Shown here: positions 44,890 to 54,888 of the stretch, piece after piece
Layout: each line of letters begins with the position of its first letter
Position numbering within the stretch: position 1 is the first letter of the stretch
DNA from: Comamonas testosteroni TK102
GTDB taxonomy: Bacteria; Pseudomonadota; Gammaproteobacteria; Burkholderiales; Burkholderiaceae_C
Assembly (NCBI RefSeq): GCF_000739375.1
Contig: NZ_CP006704.1
Location: forward strand, 2,232,001 to 2,296,000
Length of the DNA: 64,000 nt
Reading direction: 5' to 3'
Translations under genes and position numbers: made by a program
The notes under the pieces: generated by a model
The model's input: only the letters and a program-made list of their open reading frames with translations
Told to the model about the DNA's origin: nothing
The model's database searches: none

Positions 44890-45753
44890 GTGTCTGATCG
44901 ACTTGCCGTACTTTCCCAATATTTCTTGCCCAAGCAGGCGCTGACCGCGCTGATGGGAAAACTGGCGCAAGCCGAGGCCGGCGGCTTGACGACGGCGGTC
45001 ATTCGTCGCTTTATCCAGCGCTACCAGGTGAACATGGCCGAAGCGGCCAATCCCGACCCCGCTGCCTACAAGACCTTCAATGCGTTTTTCACACGTGCAC
45101 TCAAGGACGGTGTTCGTCCTCTGGCGCAGGCGGACTGGATTTGCCCGGTAGATGGTGCCATCAGTCAGTTCGGCAGGATCGAAGGCGAGCAGATCTTTCA
45201 AGCCAAGGGCCATCAATACAGTGCGACTGCCCTGGTGGGAGGGGATGCGACCCTGGCGCGCCAGTTTGACAACGGCAGCTTTGCCACGATCTATCTGAGT
45301 CCGCGCGACTATCACCGCATTCATATGCCTTGTGCCGGCAAGCTGCGCAGCATGACCTATGTGCCAGGGGATCTGTTCTCGGTGAACCCGGTGACTGCCC
45401 GTGGCGTACCCGGCCTGTTTGCGCGCAACGAGCGCGTGGTCTGCGTGTTCGATACCGCTCATGGGCCCTTCGTGCTGGTGCTGGTGGGCGCGACGATCGT
45501 GGGCAGCATGGCCACGGTGTGGCATGGCCTGATCAATCCTCCGCGTCCAGGCCATATCAAGACCTGGAATTACGAAGGTGCCGAAGCGGTGACGCTGGCC
45601 AGCGGCGAGGAGATGGGCCGCTTTCAGCTTGGCTCCACGGTGGTCATGCTGTTTCCGCAAGCGGCAGGCCTGCAGTTCAATCCGCAGTGGCAGCCGGCGG
45701 CGCCGGTGCAGCTGGGCCAGGTCATGGCCAATGCGCAGGCCAAGCTGGGCTGA
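44890..45753 (+). CDS. psd: Phosphatidylserine decarboxylase proenzyme
   Basis: Converts phosphatidylserine (made by PssA) to phosphatidylethanolamine at the inner membrane. 287 residues from GTG 44890. The self-cleavage motif LGST, where serine becomes the pyruvoyl group, is in [12 protein letters not shown] near residue 251. [27 protein letters not shown] and FARNERV are family motifs. No ATG is available in a suitable place, supporting the GTG start. Confidence 0.94.
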   Translation: MSDRLAVLSQYFLPKQALTALMGKLAQAEAGGLTTAVIRRFIQRYQVNMAEAANPDPAAYKTFNAFFTRALKDGVRPLAQADWICPVDGAISQFGRIEGEQIFQAKGHQYSATALVGGDATLARQFDNGSFATIYLSPRDYHRIHMPCAGKLRSMTYVPGDLFSVNPVTARGVPGLFARNERVVCVFDTAHGPFVLVLVGATIVGSMATVWHGLINPPRPGHIKTWNYEGAEAVTLASGEEMGRFQLGSTVVMLFPQAAGLQFNPQWQPAAPVQLGQVMANAQAKLG

Positions 45754-45770
45754 CAGCCGGGTTCCATAGA

Positions 45771-45806
45771 AAAAGCCGCTGATGCCATGAGCTCAGCGGC
45801 TTTCTT
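45771..45806 (+). terminator. Terminator after psd
   Basis: The stem AAAGCCGCTGA 45772-45782 with TCAGCGGCTTT 45793-45803 has a 10-nt loop. It lies between convergent genes and may act on both strands. Confidence 0.75.
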
Positions 45807-45817
45807 GCTTTGACGGG

Positions 45818-46078
45818 TCAAAGAAACCAGGTCAGCGGTTCGGGCCGGCGTTCGGTGGTGAACACCGTGGGGGCAAGACTCAGGCGATCGGGCTTGACCG
45901 GGTCGTCGTGACCTCGGAGGTAGACCATCAGTTCGCGTCTGCGCAAGATGACATGGCTGACGATTTCGCGTCGGCCATTCTGAGTGACCTCGGTGCCGGG
46001 CCGAAACAACGGCATATGAAACAGGCCACTGCGTGTGGTGGGCGGCGATGCCGCAACTTCATTGGAGGCGAGCTGCAT
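45818..46078 (-). CDS. Conserved hypothetical protein (86 residues)
   Basis: Small basic protein with the segment HMPLFRPGTEVTQNGRREIV followed by VILRRRELMVYLRGHDDPV and then VFTTERRPEPLTWFL. Beta-strand-rich prediction; no signal peptide or membrane segment. It lies 74 bp downstream of glnD on the same strand. Codon use is that of a real gene. Function unknown. Confidence 0.7.
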   Translation of the reverse strand: MQLASNEVAASPPTTRSGLFHMPLFRPGTEVTQNGRREIVSHVILRRRELMVYLRGHDDPVKPDRLSLAPTVFTTERRPEPLTWFL

Positions 46079-46152
46079 GGGCTTTCCGTAGTAGTGGTGA
46101 CTGCTTATCGGCAGCGAATCATCAAACTAAAGCCCGAATTGCCGGGCCTGGT

Positions 46153-48795
46153 TCAACCGGGCTGGGCCAGGGCCTTGAGCAGCTCGGTCTCCATGCGCAA
46201 CTGGCTGCTGTTGTCCTGCAGTTCAGGGCCTTCGATGAGGAAGGTGTCTTCCACGCGCTCGCCCAGGGTGCTGATCTTGGCCAGATGCACGCTGATATGG
46301 TGTTGGGCCAGGATGCGGGCAATGATGTAGAGCAGGCCGGCGCGGTCTGACGCGGAGATGGACAGCAGCCAGTGCTGGGCTTTTTCATCGGGGCGCAGGA
46401 TGACGCGCGGAGCGAATGGAAAGCTCTTGACGCGGCGCGACAGCCGTCTTTGCGACGGCGTGGGCAGCGGGCCGCCCTGCAGCAGTGTCTGGGTCAGATC
46501 GCTTTCCACCATATGCATGAGCTCGCGGTACTGCTCCTGCATGGTGGGGGCGATGACCTGGAAGGTGTCCAGTGCGTAATCGTTGTTGGCCGTGTGCACG
46601 CGCGCATCGAGGATGGAAAATCCGGCCCGGTCGAAGTAGCTGCAGATGCGGGCAAACAGATCGGGCTGGTCGGGTGCATAGACCAGCACTTGCAGGCCTT
46701 CGCCAGCCAGCGACCGCCGGGCGCGCACCACAGGCTTGCCCAGGCCCACATGGCGTGAGAGATGGCGGGTATGCCAGGCGATGTCGGCCGCCTCGTGGCG
46801 CATGAAGTAGCTCACATCCAGCGTCTCCCAGAGTTTCTTGTGGGACTCGAAGGGCTGGGCGGACAGGGCCAGCTGCACCAGCGCCTCACGCTTGCGGGCT
46901 TCGATCTCGGCGGCGGCATCCGGGGCGCGGCCACCCAGCACGCGCAGGGTCAGGCGGTAGGTGTCTTCCAGCAGCTTGCCTTTCCAGGCGCTCCAGACCT
47001 TGGGGCTGGTGCCGCGAATGTCGGCCACCGTCAGCAGGTACAAGGCGGTGAGCTTGCGCTCGTTGCCGACGCGTTCGGCAAAGGCACGAATCACGTCGGG
47101 GTCGGACAGGTCCTGCTTCTGGGCCACCTGGCTCATGGTCAGGTGCTCGCGCACCAGAAACTCGACCAGCTCCGCATCGGCCTTGTCGATTTGGTGGGCA
47201 CGGCAAAAACGCTTGACTTCGACGGCACCGATCACGGAGTGATCGCCGCCACGGCCTTTGCCGATGTCGTGGAAGATAGCGGCCAGATACAGAATCCAGG
47301 GCTTGTCCCAGCCTGCGGCGAGCTGGGAGCAGAACGGATACTCATGGGCATGCTCGGCCATGAAGAAGCGTCGGACATTGCGCAGCACCATCAGGATATG
47401 CTGGTCCACGGTGTAGACGTGGAACAGATCATGCTGCATCTGTCCCACGATGCGTCGGAAGGGCCAGAGATAGCGGCCCAGTACCGAGGTCTGATTCATC
47501 AACCGGATGGCATGGGTGATGCCGCGCGGCTGCTGCAGGATTTTCATGAAGGTGGCGCGATTGACCGGATCGCGACGGAAGGCACTGTCCATCACATCGC
47601 GGCTGGCATACAACGCACGCAGGGTGCGCGTCGACAGACCCGTCAATCCTTCATGTTGCTCGTACATGAGAAAGGTTTCGAGAATGGCATGCGGATCGCG
47701 CTCGTACAGATCGTCGCTGACCACTTCGATGGTGCCGGCCTTCTCGCAAAACCGATCATTGAGCGGAATCAGTTCGTGCGAGCCGGGGTTCAGGCGCTCC
47801 TCGATGCTCATGCGCACGATCTGGCACAGCTGGGTCACCGCCTTGGCGGCCCAGTAATAGTGGCGCATCAGGGTCTCGCCAGTGCGCATGGCCAGCTTGC
47901 GTCCCTCCGGCGTGGTGGAGCGGTAGCCAAAGGCTTCGGCCACGGCGGTCTGCAGGTCAAAGACCAGCCGGTCCTCATGGCGACCGGCGGTGGCGTGCAG
48001 GCGGGCACGGATCAGGCTGAGCAGGGATTCGTTGGATTCGAGCTGCTGGACCTCGAAATGGGTGATCAGGTCTTGCTCGGCCAGCTCATGCCAGCTGTTG
48101 CCGAAGCCTGCGGCCTTGGCCAGCCAGAGCATGGTGTGCAGATCGCGCAGCCCGCCGGGCGATTCCTTGCAGTTGGGCTCCAGCGAATAGGGAGTGAAGT
48201 CGTATTTGGCGTGGCGCTGGCGCATTTCCAGCAGCTTGCCTTCGACAAAGGCTCGGGGCTCAAGCTGCGCACGGAACTGCTGCTCGAAGTCGGCGAACAA
48301 GGTCTTGCTGCCTGTGATGCGGCGTGACTCCAGCATGGCGGTCTGCACCGTCAGGTCTTGCGCGGCTTCCTGCAGGCATTCGGCAATGCTGCGCACGCTG
48401 GAGCCGATTTCCAGGCCCGCATCCCAGCAACTGCTGATGAACTGCTCGATGCTGGCCGCCAGTTCCGCAGCCGGCTGTGCACTGCTTTGGGGCAGCAACA
48501 CCAGCACATCGATGTCCGAATAGGGAAAGAGCTGAGCGCGCCCATATCCGCCCACGGCCACCAGGGCAGCACCTTCCGGCATCTTCGCGCGCTGCCAGAG
48601 GGTGCGCAGAAGACCGTCGGCGAGTTCACTGAAATGGTGCAGCACTCCGCGCACGCTGCGTCTGCCCAGCGTGGGGTTGCGCAGCAACTCCATCTGCCGG
48701 GCCTTGGCCTCGCGGTATTGCTCGCGCAGGCCCTGTAGCGAGGAGAGGTCGGAGACGTCGGCAGAGTTGGCGTAGGAGTGGGCAGAGGAGGTCAT
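46153..48795 (-). CDS. glnD: Bifunctional uridylyltransferase/uridylyl-removing enzyme (PII sensor)
   Basis: Nitrogen sensor that uridylylates PII proteins when glutamine is low and deuridylylates them when high. 880 residues from ATG 48795. Nucleotidyltransferase domain with GGYGR (82-86) and metal ligands D94/D96 in SDIDVLVLL; GlnD helical linker; HD hydrolase domain with FHDIGKGRGGDHS; two C-terminal ACT domains (VLVYAPDQPDLFARICSYFD and LSISASDRAGLLYIIARILA). Eight upstream codons in frame are not family sequence. map lies ~190 bp upstream on the same strand. Confidence 0.95.
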   Translation of the reverse strand: MTSSAHSYANSADVSDLSSLQGLREQYREAKARQMELLRNPTLGRRSVRGVLHHFSELADGLLRTLWQRAKMPEGAALVAVGGYGRAQLFPYSDIDVLVLLPQSSAQPAAELAASIEQFISSCWDAGLEIGSSVRSIAECLQEAAQDLTVQTAMLESRRITGSKTLFADFEQQFRAQLEPRAFVEGKLLEMRQRHAKYDFTPYSLEPNCKESPGGLRDLHTMLWLAKAAGFGNSWHELAEQDLITHFEVQQLESNESLLSLIRARLHATAGRHEDRLVFDLQTAVAEAFGYRSTTPEGRKLAMRTGETLMRHYYWAAKAVTQLCQIVRMSIEERLNPGSHELIPLNDRFCEKAGTIEVVSDDLYERDPHAILETFLMYEQHEGLTGLSTRTLRALYASRDVMDSAFRRDPVNRATFMKILQQPRGITHAIRLMNQTSVLGRYLWPFRRIVGQMQHDLFHVYTVDQHILMVLRNVRRFFMAEHAHEYPFCSQLAAGWDKPWILYLAAIFHDIGKGRGGDHSVIGAVEVKRFCRAHQIDKADAELVEFLVREHLTMSQVAQKQDLSDPDVIRAFAERVGNERKLTALYLLTVADIRGTSPKVWSAWKGKLLEDTYRLTLRVLGGRAPDAAAEIEARKREALVQLALSAQPFESHKKLWETLDVSYFMRHEAADIAWHTRHLSRHVGLGKPVVRARRSLAGEGLQVLVYAPDQPDLFARICSYFDRAGFSILDARVHTANNDYALDTFQVIAPTMQEQYRELMHMVESDLTQTLLQGGPLPTPSQRRLSRRVKSFPFAPRVILRPDEKAQHWLLSISASDRAGLLYIIARILAQHHISVHLAKISTLGERVEDTFLIEGPELQDNSSQLRMETELLKALAQPG

Positions 48796-48923
48796 GCGCA
48801 GTAGAAAAAAGCGTTTCAACAGGGCAAGTGCTTGAGCGTCACCTTAACCCAACTGACTTGGGCTTGAGGCCTGTGATGGCAAAAAGATGAGCGCATGGCG
48901 CTTGCAGCACAAGGTCTACAAGC

Positions 48924-48962
48924 AAAAAATATGCCGCATCCAGCTTTGGCCGGATGCGGCAT
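48924..48962 (-). terminator. Terminator after map
   Basis: 11-bp stem ATGCCGCATCC (48931-48941) with GGATGCGGCAT (48952-48962); on the minus strand it is followed by six T residues. Confidence 0.85.
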
Positions 48963-48985
48963 GCAGGTCAGCGGCAGCAGCGCGC

Positions 48986-49798
48986 TCAGGTGCGGATGGC
49001 CGTGATGAAGTCGGGCGGGGTGGGCGAGCCATCGGACCAGGTCAGCACGTCATAGCCGGTCTTTGTGACGGCCAGCATCAACTCCCATTGGGCAGTCAGG
49101 CTGCGGTCCTTGGTGACGACGGTCCAGCCGTCGGGCATGGCCTTGATGTCGCGCTTGCCCAGATTCAGCATGGGCTCGATGGTGAAGACCATGCCTTCTT
49201 CCAGCACCACGCCTTCGCCGGGGCGGCCATAGTGCAGCACCTGGGGCTCGTCGTGGAACACCTTGCCGATGCCGTGGCCGCAGTACTCACGCACCACGGA
49301 CAGGTTGTTGCTCTCCGCGTAGGTCTGGATGGCGTGGCCGATGTCGCCCAGCGTGGCACCGGGCCTGACCTGGGCGATGCCCTTCCACATGGCTTCGAAC
49401 GTGAGCCTGGACAGGCGCTTGGCGGCAATCGTGCCTTCGCCAATGATGAACATGCGGCTGTTGTCGCCGAACCAGCCGTCTTCGGTGATGATGGTCACGT
49501 CGACATTGACGATGTCGCCCTTCTTCAAAGGCTTGTCGTTGGGGATGCCGTGGCACACCACATGGTTGACAGAGGTGCAGACATAGGCCGGGTAGGGCGT
49601 CATGCCCGGGGGCTGATAGCCCAGGCAGGCCGTCTTGGTGCCTTGCTCGGCCATGCGCTTGGCACACAGATCGTCGATCTGCTGGGTGGTGATGCCGGGC
49701 TTGATGTGGGGGGTGATGTAGTCCAGCACATCCGAAGCAAAGCGGCCTGCAACGCGCATGCGCTCGATGTCTTCGGGAGTCTTCAGTGTGATGCTCAT
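48986..49798 (-). CDS. map: Methionine aminopeptidase, type I
   Basis: Removes initiator methionine. 270 residues with the five metal ligands in family context: the two aspartates of DIVNVDVTI and WFGDNSRMF, His in CGHGIGKVFHDEP, Glu in FTIEPML and Glu in TAQWELML. The His of VCHGIPND is the substrate-binding residue. It is divergent from purL and has its own terminator; in many bacteria map precedes glnD in the same order. Confidence 0.95.
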   Translation of the reverse strand: MSITLKTPEDIERMRVAGRFASDVLDYITPHIKPGITTQQIDDLCAKRMAEQGTKTACLGYQPPGMTPYPAYVCTSVNHVVCHGIPNDKPLKKGDIVNVDVTIITEDGWFGDNSRMFIIGEGTIAAKRLSRLTFEAMWKGIAQVRPGATLGDIGHAIQTYAESNNLSVVREYCGHGIGKVFHDEPQVLHYGRPGEGVVLEEGMVFTIEPMLNLGKRDIKAMPDGWTVVTKDRSLTAQWELMLAVTKTGYDVLTWSDGSPTPPDFITAIRT

Positions 49799-49852
49799 GG
49801 CCGCAATTATCCCATTGCGCGCTTGAACATGCAGGGCTTGTGGGTGTGAGCA

Positions 49853-49881
49853 TTCGGACTAACCCCGAGGCACGGTAAAAT
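49853..49881 (+). promoter_or_regulatory. Putative promoter of purL
   Basis: -10 TAAAAT (49876-49881) is preceded at 17 bp by a weak -35 TTCGGA (49853-49858), about 97 bp upstream of the purL start. No operator was recognised. Confidence 0.4.
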
Positions 49882-49977
49882 CCGAGGCTCACCGAATTCA
49901 GCGCTTTGGCCCGGTCCTCTCAGGCAGAGGATTGGCCAGGACGCTTTTCAACAGCCTTCACATAAACAGGCCGCCAC

Positions 49978-52900
49978 GTGACATTGCATCTGACACAGTT
50001 TGAGGGTGGAAACGCCCTGAGCTCGTTCCGCGCCCAACAGCTTCTGACCGATCTGGTCGCCATCCACCCCAAGATCACCGGCGTATCTGCACGCTTTGTG
50101 CACCTGGTTGCCACCGAGGGCGCAGTTGCGCCCGCATTGCAAGAGCGCCTTTCGGCGCTCTTGACTTATGGAGATCCCTACACGGGCAGCGCTGAAGGCC
50201 TGGCCTTCATCGTCACCCCCCGTCTGGGTACCATCTCCCCCTGGGCTTCCAAGGCGACCGATATCGCCCGCAACTGCGGCCTGAATGTGTTCCGTGTGGA
50301 ACGCATGACCGAGTATCGCGTGGACATGAAGTCCGGCCTGCTGGGCGGCAAGCCCGAGCTGTCGACAGAGCAGACCGCTCAGATCGCCGCTTTGCTGCAC
50401 GACCGCATGACCGAGTCCGTGTTTGCGACACGCGCAGAGGCCGAGCAACTGTTCACTACCCTGGCGGCACAGCCCATGGAGTTTGTGGATGTGCTGGGCG
50501 GTGGCCGCGCAGCGCTGGAAACCGCGAACAAGCAATGGGGCCTGGCCCTGGCTGAAGACGAGATCGAGTACCTGGTCAACGCTTTCAACGACCTCAAGCG
50601 CAATCCCACGGACGTGGAGCTGATGATGTTTGCGCAGGCCAACTCCGAACACTGCCGCCACAAGATCTTCAACGCCAAGTTCACCATCGATGGCGTGGAG
50701 CAGGAAAAGTCGCTGTTCGGCATGATCCGCAACACCGAAGCCTGCTCGCCCCAGCACACCGTGGTGGCCTATGCCGACAACGCTTCCATCATGGAAGGCC
50801 ATGAGGTCGAGCGATTTGTCGCCAAGTTCGATGCCAAGGCAGACGCAATCAGCGCGCCCAGCTATCAGAAGCAGGCGGCTACCAACCATGTGCTGATGAA
50901 GGTGGAAACACATAACCACCCCACGGCGATTTCGCCCTTCCCCGGCGCATCGACCGGCAACGGCGGCGAAATCCGTGACGAAGGCGCAACCGGCCGTGGC
51001 TCCAAGCCCAAGGCCGGCCTGACCGGCTTCACCGTCTCCAAGCTCTGGGGCAGCGAAGTGGGCAAGCCCGAGCACATCGCCAGCCCGCTGCAGATCATGA
51101 TCGAAGGCCCTCTGGGCGGCGCGGCGTTCAACAACGAGTTCGGTCGTCCCAATCTGACCGGCTATTTCCGCGAGTACGAGCTGCAGGTCGGCGACATCAC
51201 CCGTGGCTACCACAAGCCCATCATGATCGCCGGCGGCCTGGGCGTGATCGATTCCGAGCTGACCAAGAAGATCGAGTTCCCGGCGGGCACGCTGCTGATC
51301 CAGCTGGGCGGCCCCGGCATGCGCATCGGCATGGGCGGCGGTGCGGCAAGCTCCATGGCTTCGGGCACCAATGCCGCGGAACTGGACTTTGACTCGGTGC
51401 AGCGTGGCAATCCCGAGATCGAGCGCCGTGCGCAGGAAGTCATCAACCATTGCTGGCAGCAGGGCGCCGAGAACCCCATCCTGGCCATCCACGACGTAGG
51501 TGCCGGCGGTATCTCCAATGCCTTCCCCGAGCTGACCAACGATGCCGGGCGCGGTGCACGCTTTGACCTGCGAGCCGTCAAGCTCGAAGAGTCCGGCCTG
51601 TCGCCCAAGGAAATCTGGTCCAACGAATCGCAGGAGCGCTATGTGCTGGCCATCGCTCCCGAATCGCTGGAGCAGTTCACGGCCTTCTGCGAGCGCGAGC
51701 GCTGTCCGTTTGCCGTCATCGGCACGGCCACCGAAGAGCGCCAACTGGTGCTGGAGGACACGGCGGTCGAGTCCGGCGATCAGAAGTTCCCCGTGGACAT
51801 GCCCATGAACGTGCTGCTGGGCAAGCCGCCCAAGGTGCACAAGGATGTGACCAGCGTGGAGCGCGAGCTGCCCGCCATGGACCTGACCGGCGTGCCGCTG
51901 GAAAAGGCCGTGATCGAAGTGCTGGCCCACCCCACGGTGGCTTCCAAGCGCTTCCTGATCACCATCGGCGACCGCGCCGTCGGTGGCCTGACGCATCGTG
52001 ACCAGATGGTCGGTCCCTGGCAGGTGCCTGTGGCCGACGTGGCCGTGACCCTGGCTGACTACAAGGGCTTCAAGGGTGAAGCCATGGCCATGGGCGAGCG
52101 CACACCGCTGGCCGCCATCAATGCGCCCGCCTCGGGCCGCATGGCCGTGGCCGAAGCCATCACCAATATGCTGGCTGCGCCCATCGAGCTGTCCAAGGTG
52201 AAGATGTCGGCCAACTGGATGGCCGCCTGCGGCGAAGCCGGTGAAGACGCTGCGCTGTACGCCACCGTCAAGGCCGTGGGCATGGAACTGTGCCCCGCGC
52301 TGAACATCTCGATTCCCGTGGGCAAGGACTCCCTGTCCATGCGCACCCAGTGGAGCGAGAACGGCCAGACCAAGAAGGTCACCTCGCCCGTGAGCCTGAT
52401 CATCACCGGCTTTGCCGCTATCGACGATGTGCGCACCACGCTCACGCCCCAGCTCAACGCCGAGGTCGAAGACAGCACCCTGGTGCTGATCGACCTGGGC
52501 CGCGGCAAGATGCGCATGGGCGGCTCCATCATCGGTCAGGTGCTCAATCAGTCGGGCAACGAAGTGCCGGACCTGGACGAACCCAAGGATCTGATCGCCA
52601 TGGTGGATGCAGTGAATGCACTGCGCGCCAAGGGACTGATCCTGGCCTACCACGACAGGGGCGACGGCGGCCTGCTGGCCACGGCCGCCGAAATGGCCTT
52701 TGCCGGCCATGTGGGCGTGGCCCTGAATGTGGACATGCTGATCACCGAAGGTGATGGCATCTCCGACAGCCGCATGGACAGCGGCGAAGGCAAGAACTGG
52801 GGCAAGCAGGTCTCCGGCCGTCGCGAAGACCTGACCTTGCGCGCGCTGTTCAATGAAGAGCTGGGCGCCGTGCTGCAGATCAGGACGCAAGACCGTGCCC

Positions 52901-53988
52901 AAGTGCTGCAGGTGCTGCGCGAACATGGCCTGATCCAGTGCAGCCATGTCATCGGCAAGACCCGTCCTGCCTCGTCCCCTGTGGACGCCGGCAAGGGCGA
53001 GCTGCAGGTGTGGCGCGATGCGAACAAGGTGTTCGGCGCAACCCTGTCCGATCTGCACCAGGTCTGGGATGCCGTGAGCTGGAAGATCACCCAGCAACGC
53101 GACAACCCCGTGTGCGCCGACAGCGAGCATGCGGCGGCGGGCGAACCCACCGACCCCGGCATGCATGTGCATCTGACGTTCGACCCCAAGGAGAACGTGG
53201 CAGCGCCCTTCATCAACGTGGCTGCCAAGCCTCGCGTGGCGGTGCTGCGCGAGCAGGGCGTGAACTCCCATGTGGAAATGGCCTACGCCTTCACCGAAGC
53301 CGGCTTTGATGCGGTGGACGTGCACATGAGCGACCTGCAGTCCGGCCGTGCGCAGCTCAAGGACTTCGCCGGTGTGGTGGCCTGCGGCGGCTTCAGCTAT
53401 GGCGATACCCTGGGTGCGGGCATTGGCTGGGCGCGCTCCATCACCTTCAACGACCGTCTGTCCGAGCAGTTCCAGGCCTTCTTCGGTCGCAGCGACACCT
53501 TCGGCCTGGGCGTTTGCAACGGCTGCCAGATGTTCGCCGAGCTGGCCGACATCATCCCCGGTGCGCAGGATTGGCCGCGCTTCACGCAGAACCAGAGCAA
53601 CCGCTTCGAGGCGCGTCTGAGCATGGTGGAAGTGCTGGAGTCGCCCAGCCTGTTCCTGCAAGGCATGGCCGGCTCCCGTCTGCCCATCGCGGTGGCGCAC
53701 GGCGAGGGCTTTGCCAACTTCCAGTTCCGTGGCAATGCCCAGCAGGTGGTCAAGTCCATGCGCTATGTGGACAACCACGGCCAGCCTACCGAGCAGTATC
53801 CGTTCAACCCCAACGGCTCGGCTGGTGGCCTGACCGCAGTGACGACCGCCGATGGGCGTTTCACCGCGATGATGCCTCACCCCGAGCGCGTGTTCCGCAA
53901 CGTGCAGATGAGCTGGACCTCGGGCGACAAGTCCGAATTCAGCCCCTGGATGCGCGTCTGGCGCAACGCCCGCAAGTGGCTGGGCTGA
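49978..53988 (+). CDS. purL: Phosphoribosylformylglycinamidine synthase
   Basis: ATP-dependent FGAM synthase of purine synthesis, large single-chain form of gamma/beta-proteobacteria (1336 residues). GTG start at 49978 ([20 protein letters not shown]). N-terminal PurS-like domain, linker, two AIRS-type ATPase domains ([40 protein letters not shown]) and C-terminal class I glutaminase with nucleophile C1180 in GVCNGCQM and the His/Glu pair H1301/E1303 in MPHPERV. It ends in a strong terminator. Confidence 0.97.
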   Translation: MTLHLTQFEGGNALSSFRAQQLLTDLVAIHPKITGVSARFVHLVATEGAVAPALQERLSALLTYGDPYTGSAEGLAFIVTPRLGTISPWASKATDIARNCGLNVFRVERMTEYRVDMKSGLLGGKPELSTEQTAQIAALLHDRMTESVFATRAEAEQLFTTLAAQPMEFVDVLGGGRAALETANKQWGLALAEDEIEYLVNAFNDLKRNPTDVELMMFAQANSEHCRHKIFNAKFTIDGVEQEKSLFGMIRNTEACSPQHTVVAYADNASIMEGHEVERFVAKFDAKADAISAPSYQKQAATNHVLMKVETHNHPTAISPFPGASTGNGGEIRDEGATGRGSKPKAGLTGFTVSKLWGSEVGKPEHIASPLQIMIEGPLGGAAFNNEFGRPNLTGYFREYELQVGDITRGYHKPIMIAGGLGVIDSELTKKIEFPAGTLLIQLGGPGMRIGMGGGAASSMASGTNAAELDFDSVQRGNPEIERRAQEVINHCWQQGAENPILAIHDVGAGGISNAFPELTNDAGRGARFDLRAVKLEESGLSPKEIWSNESQERYVLAIAPESLEQFTAFCERERCPFAVIGTATEERQLVLEDTAVESGDQKFPVDMPMNVLLGKPPKVHKDVTSVERELPAMDLTGVPLEKAVIEVLAHPTVASKRFLITIGDRAVGGLTHRDQMVGPWQVPVADVAVTLADYKGFKGEAMAMGERTPLAAINAPASGRMAVAEAITNMLAAPIELSKVKMSANWMAACGEAGEDAALYATVKAVGMELCPALNISIPVGKDSLSMRTQWSENGQTKKVTSPVSLIITGFAAIDDVRTTLTPQLNAEVEDSTLVLIDLGRGKMRMGGSIIGQVLNQSGNEVPDLDEPKDLIAMVDAVNALRAKGLILAYHDRGDGGLLATAAEMAFAGHVGVALNVDMLITEGDGISDSRMDSGEGKNWGKQVSGRREDLTLRALFNEELGAVLQIRTQDRAQVLQVLREHGLIQCSHVIGKTRPASSPVDAGKGELQVWRDANKVFGATLSDLHQVWDAVSWKITQQRDNPVCADSEHAAAGEPTDPGMHVHLTFDPKENVAAPFINVAAKPRVAVLREQGVNSHVEMAYAFTEAGFDAVDVHMSDLQSGRAQLKDFAGVVACGGFSYGDTLGAGIGWARSITFNDRLSEQFQAFFGRSDTFGLGVCNGCQMFAELADIIPGAQDWPRFTQNQSNRFEARLSMVEVLESPSLFLQGMAGSRLPIAVAHGEGFANFQFRGNAQQVVKSMRYVDNHGQPTEQYPFNPNGSAGGLTAVTTADGRFTAMMPHPERVFRNVQMSWTSGDKSEFSPWMRVWRNARKWLG

Positions 53989-54012
53989 TTCCCTGGCACT
54001 GCTAGTGCAATC

Positions 54013-54043
54013 AAAAGGCTCTGCATTCTGCAGAGCCTTTTTT
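54013..54043 (+). terminator. Terminator after purL
   Basis: 12-bp stem AAAGGCTCTGCA (54014-54025) with TGCAGAGCCTTT (54029-54040), three-base loop and T tract. Confidence 0.85.
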
Positions 54044-54071
54044 CATATCTCATGGCCTTCACAGAGCCCGG

Positions 54072-54362
54072 TTGCAGGCGCAGCTGCTCTATGAGAAAGA
54101 CGAGCGAAAGCCGGATAAAGAGTACCTTGCTGCGGTTGCCGCAGCAGGTGTTGATGTGCTGTTTGTGCTGACCGGTCAGCGTCAGTCAGATTTGCCAGCG
54201 GAGGATGCCAGCGAACAGCTTCTGCTGGATCACTTTCGGCGCTGTTCCTCGGCCGCCAGACAGCCTCTCTTGCAGTCTTCCATTTTGCTGGTAACGGGTC
54301 TGCCAGATGCAGTGTCGTCAGTGGCCGAGTCTCCGGTCCGCAGCAGACTGCCAAGGCCTTGA
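54072..54362 (+). pseudogene. XRE-type phage-like repressor fragment
   Basis: The first ~45 codons (YEKDERKPDKEYLAAVAAAG, then VDVLFVLTGQRQSD) match the segment that follows the helix-turn-helix in Cro/C1-type XRE regulators common in this family's prophages. The HTH itself, which should precede it, is absent: the sequence upstream is the purL terminator. The C-terminal part after residue 65 is divergent. It marks a past mobile-element event immediately before the five-gene module. Confidence 0.6.
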
Positions 54363-54888
54363 CACAGTGCGTGTGGCCTTGCTGGCGTCCTGGCCGGTTT
54401 GAACCAGAGAAGCCGGATCTACAGTATCCATTCGACAGCCGCATGGTTAGCCAGGTGCAACTGCGAGCAGCTTGAACGGCTGAGCACCTACGCCGGGTCG
54501 AACTATTGGTAAGCAAAAGTAGCAAGGATGCCGTGGCTTGGCTGCTGCGGAGTCGGTACTTGCATCTGCAGCAGCGTCGGCGGACTGAATGTTCGCCGGG
54601 AACAGCAGCGCCGTAGTTTGGCGGGGAGGTCGCTTGATGCATGTCACCCGGCTTCTTTGTGTTCTGATTTTTTGCACGTTTTCATCGGCACGGTGCCATG
54701 GCGATGATAGGCTGACGCTTTGCGCGCAACGGTTTGCGCGGTCTGTCAAACCACAGTTTTGCCGCGCTGAAAGCACCGTTTCAGCAAAGTGCGGACGAGG
54801 TTTTCCGAGGGTAGTCTCGCACTCGCCCTTGGTGTGTAAGCGCCTCGAACTATCAAGATATTGCGTCGATTCGGGACGGGAGACATTG
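54363..54888. other. Upstream region of the SWIM/MoxR/VWA module
   Basis: About 525 bp without a gene, lower in GC than what follows. A possible promoter is TTGGTG (54829-54834) and TATCAA (54851-54856), 16 bp apart, about 33 bp before the first gene. Confidence in that promoter is low. Confidence 0.4.

Noticed and set aside
49948..53880. A 1310-codon minus-strand open frame opposite purL
   Set aside because: It mirrors purL exactly; the plus strand has full family motifs. Long antisense frames are expected in GC-rich genes with biased third positions. The same applies to frames opposite uvrC, glnD, the CoA-transferase and DUF5682-like genes.
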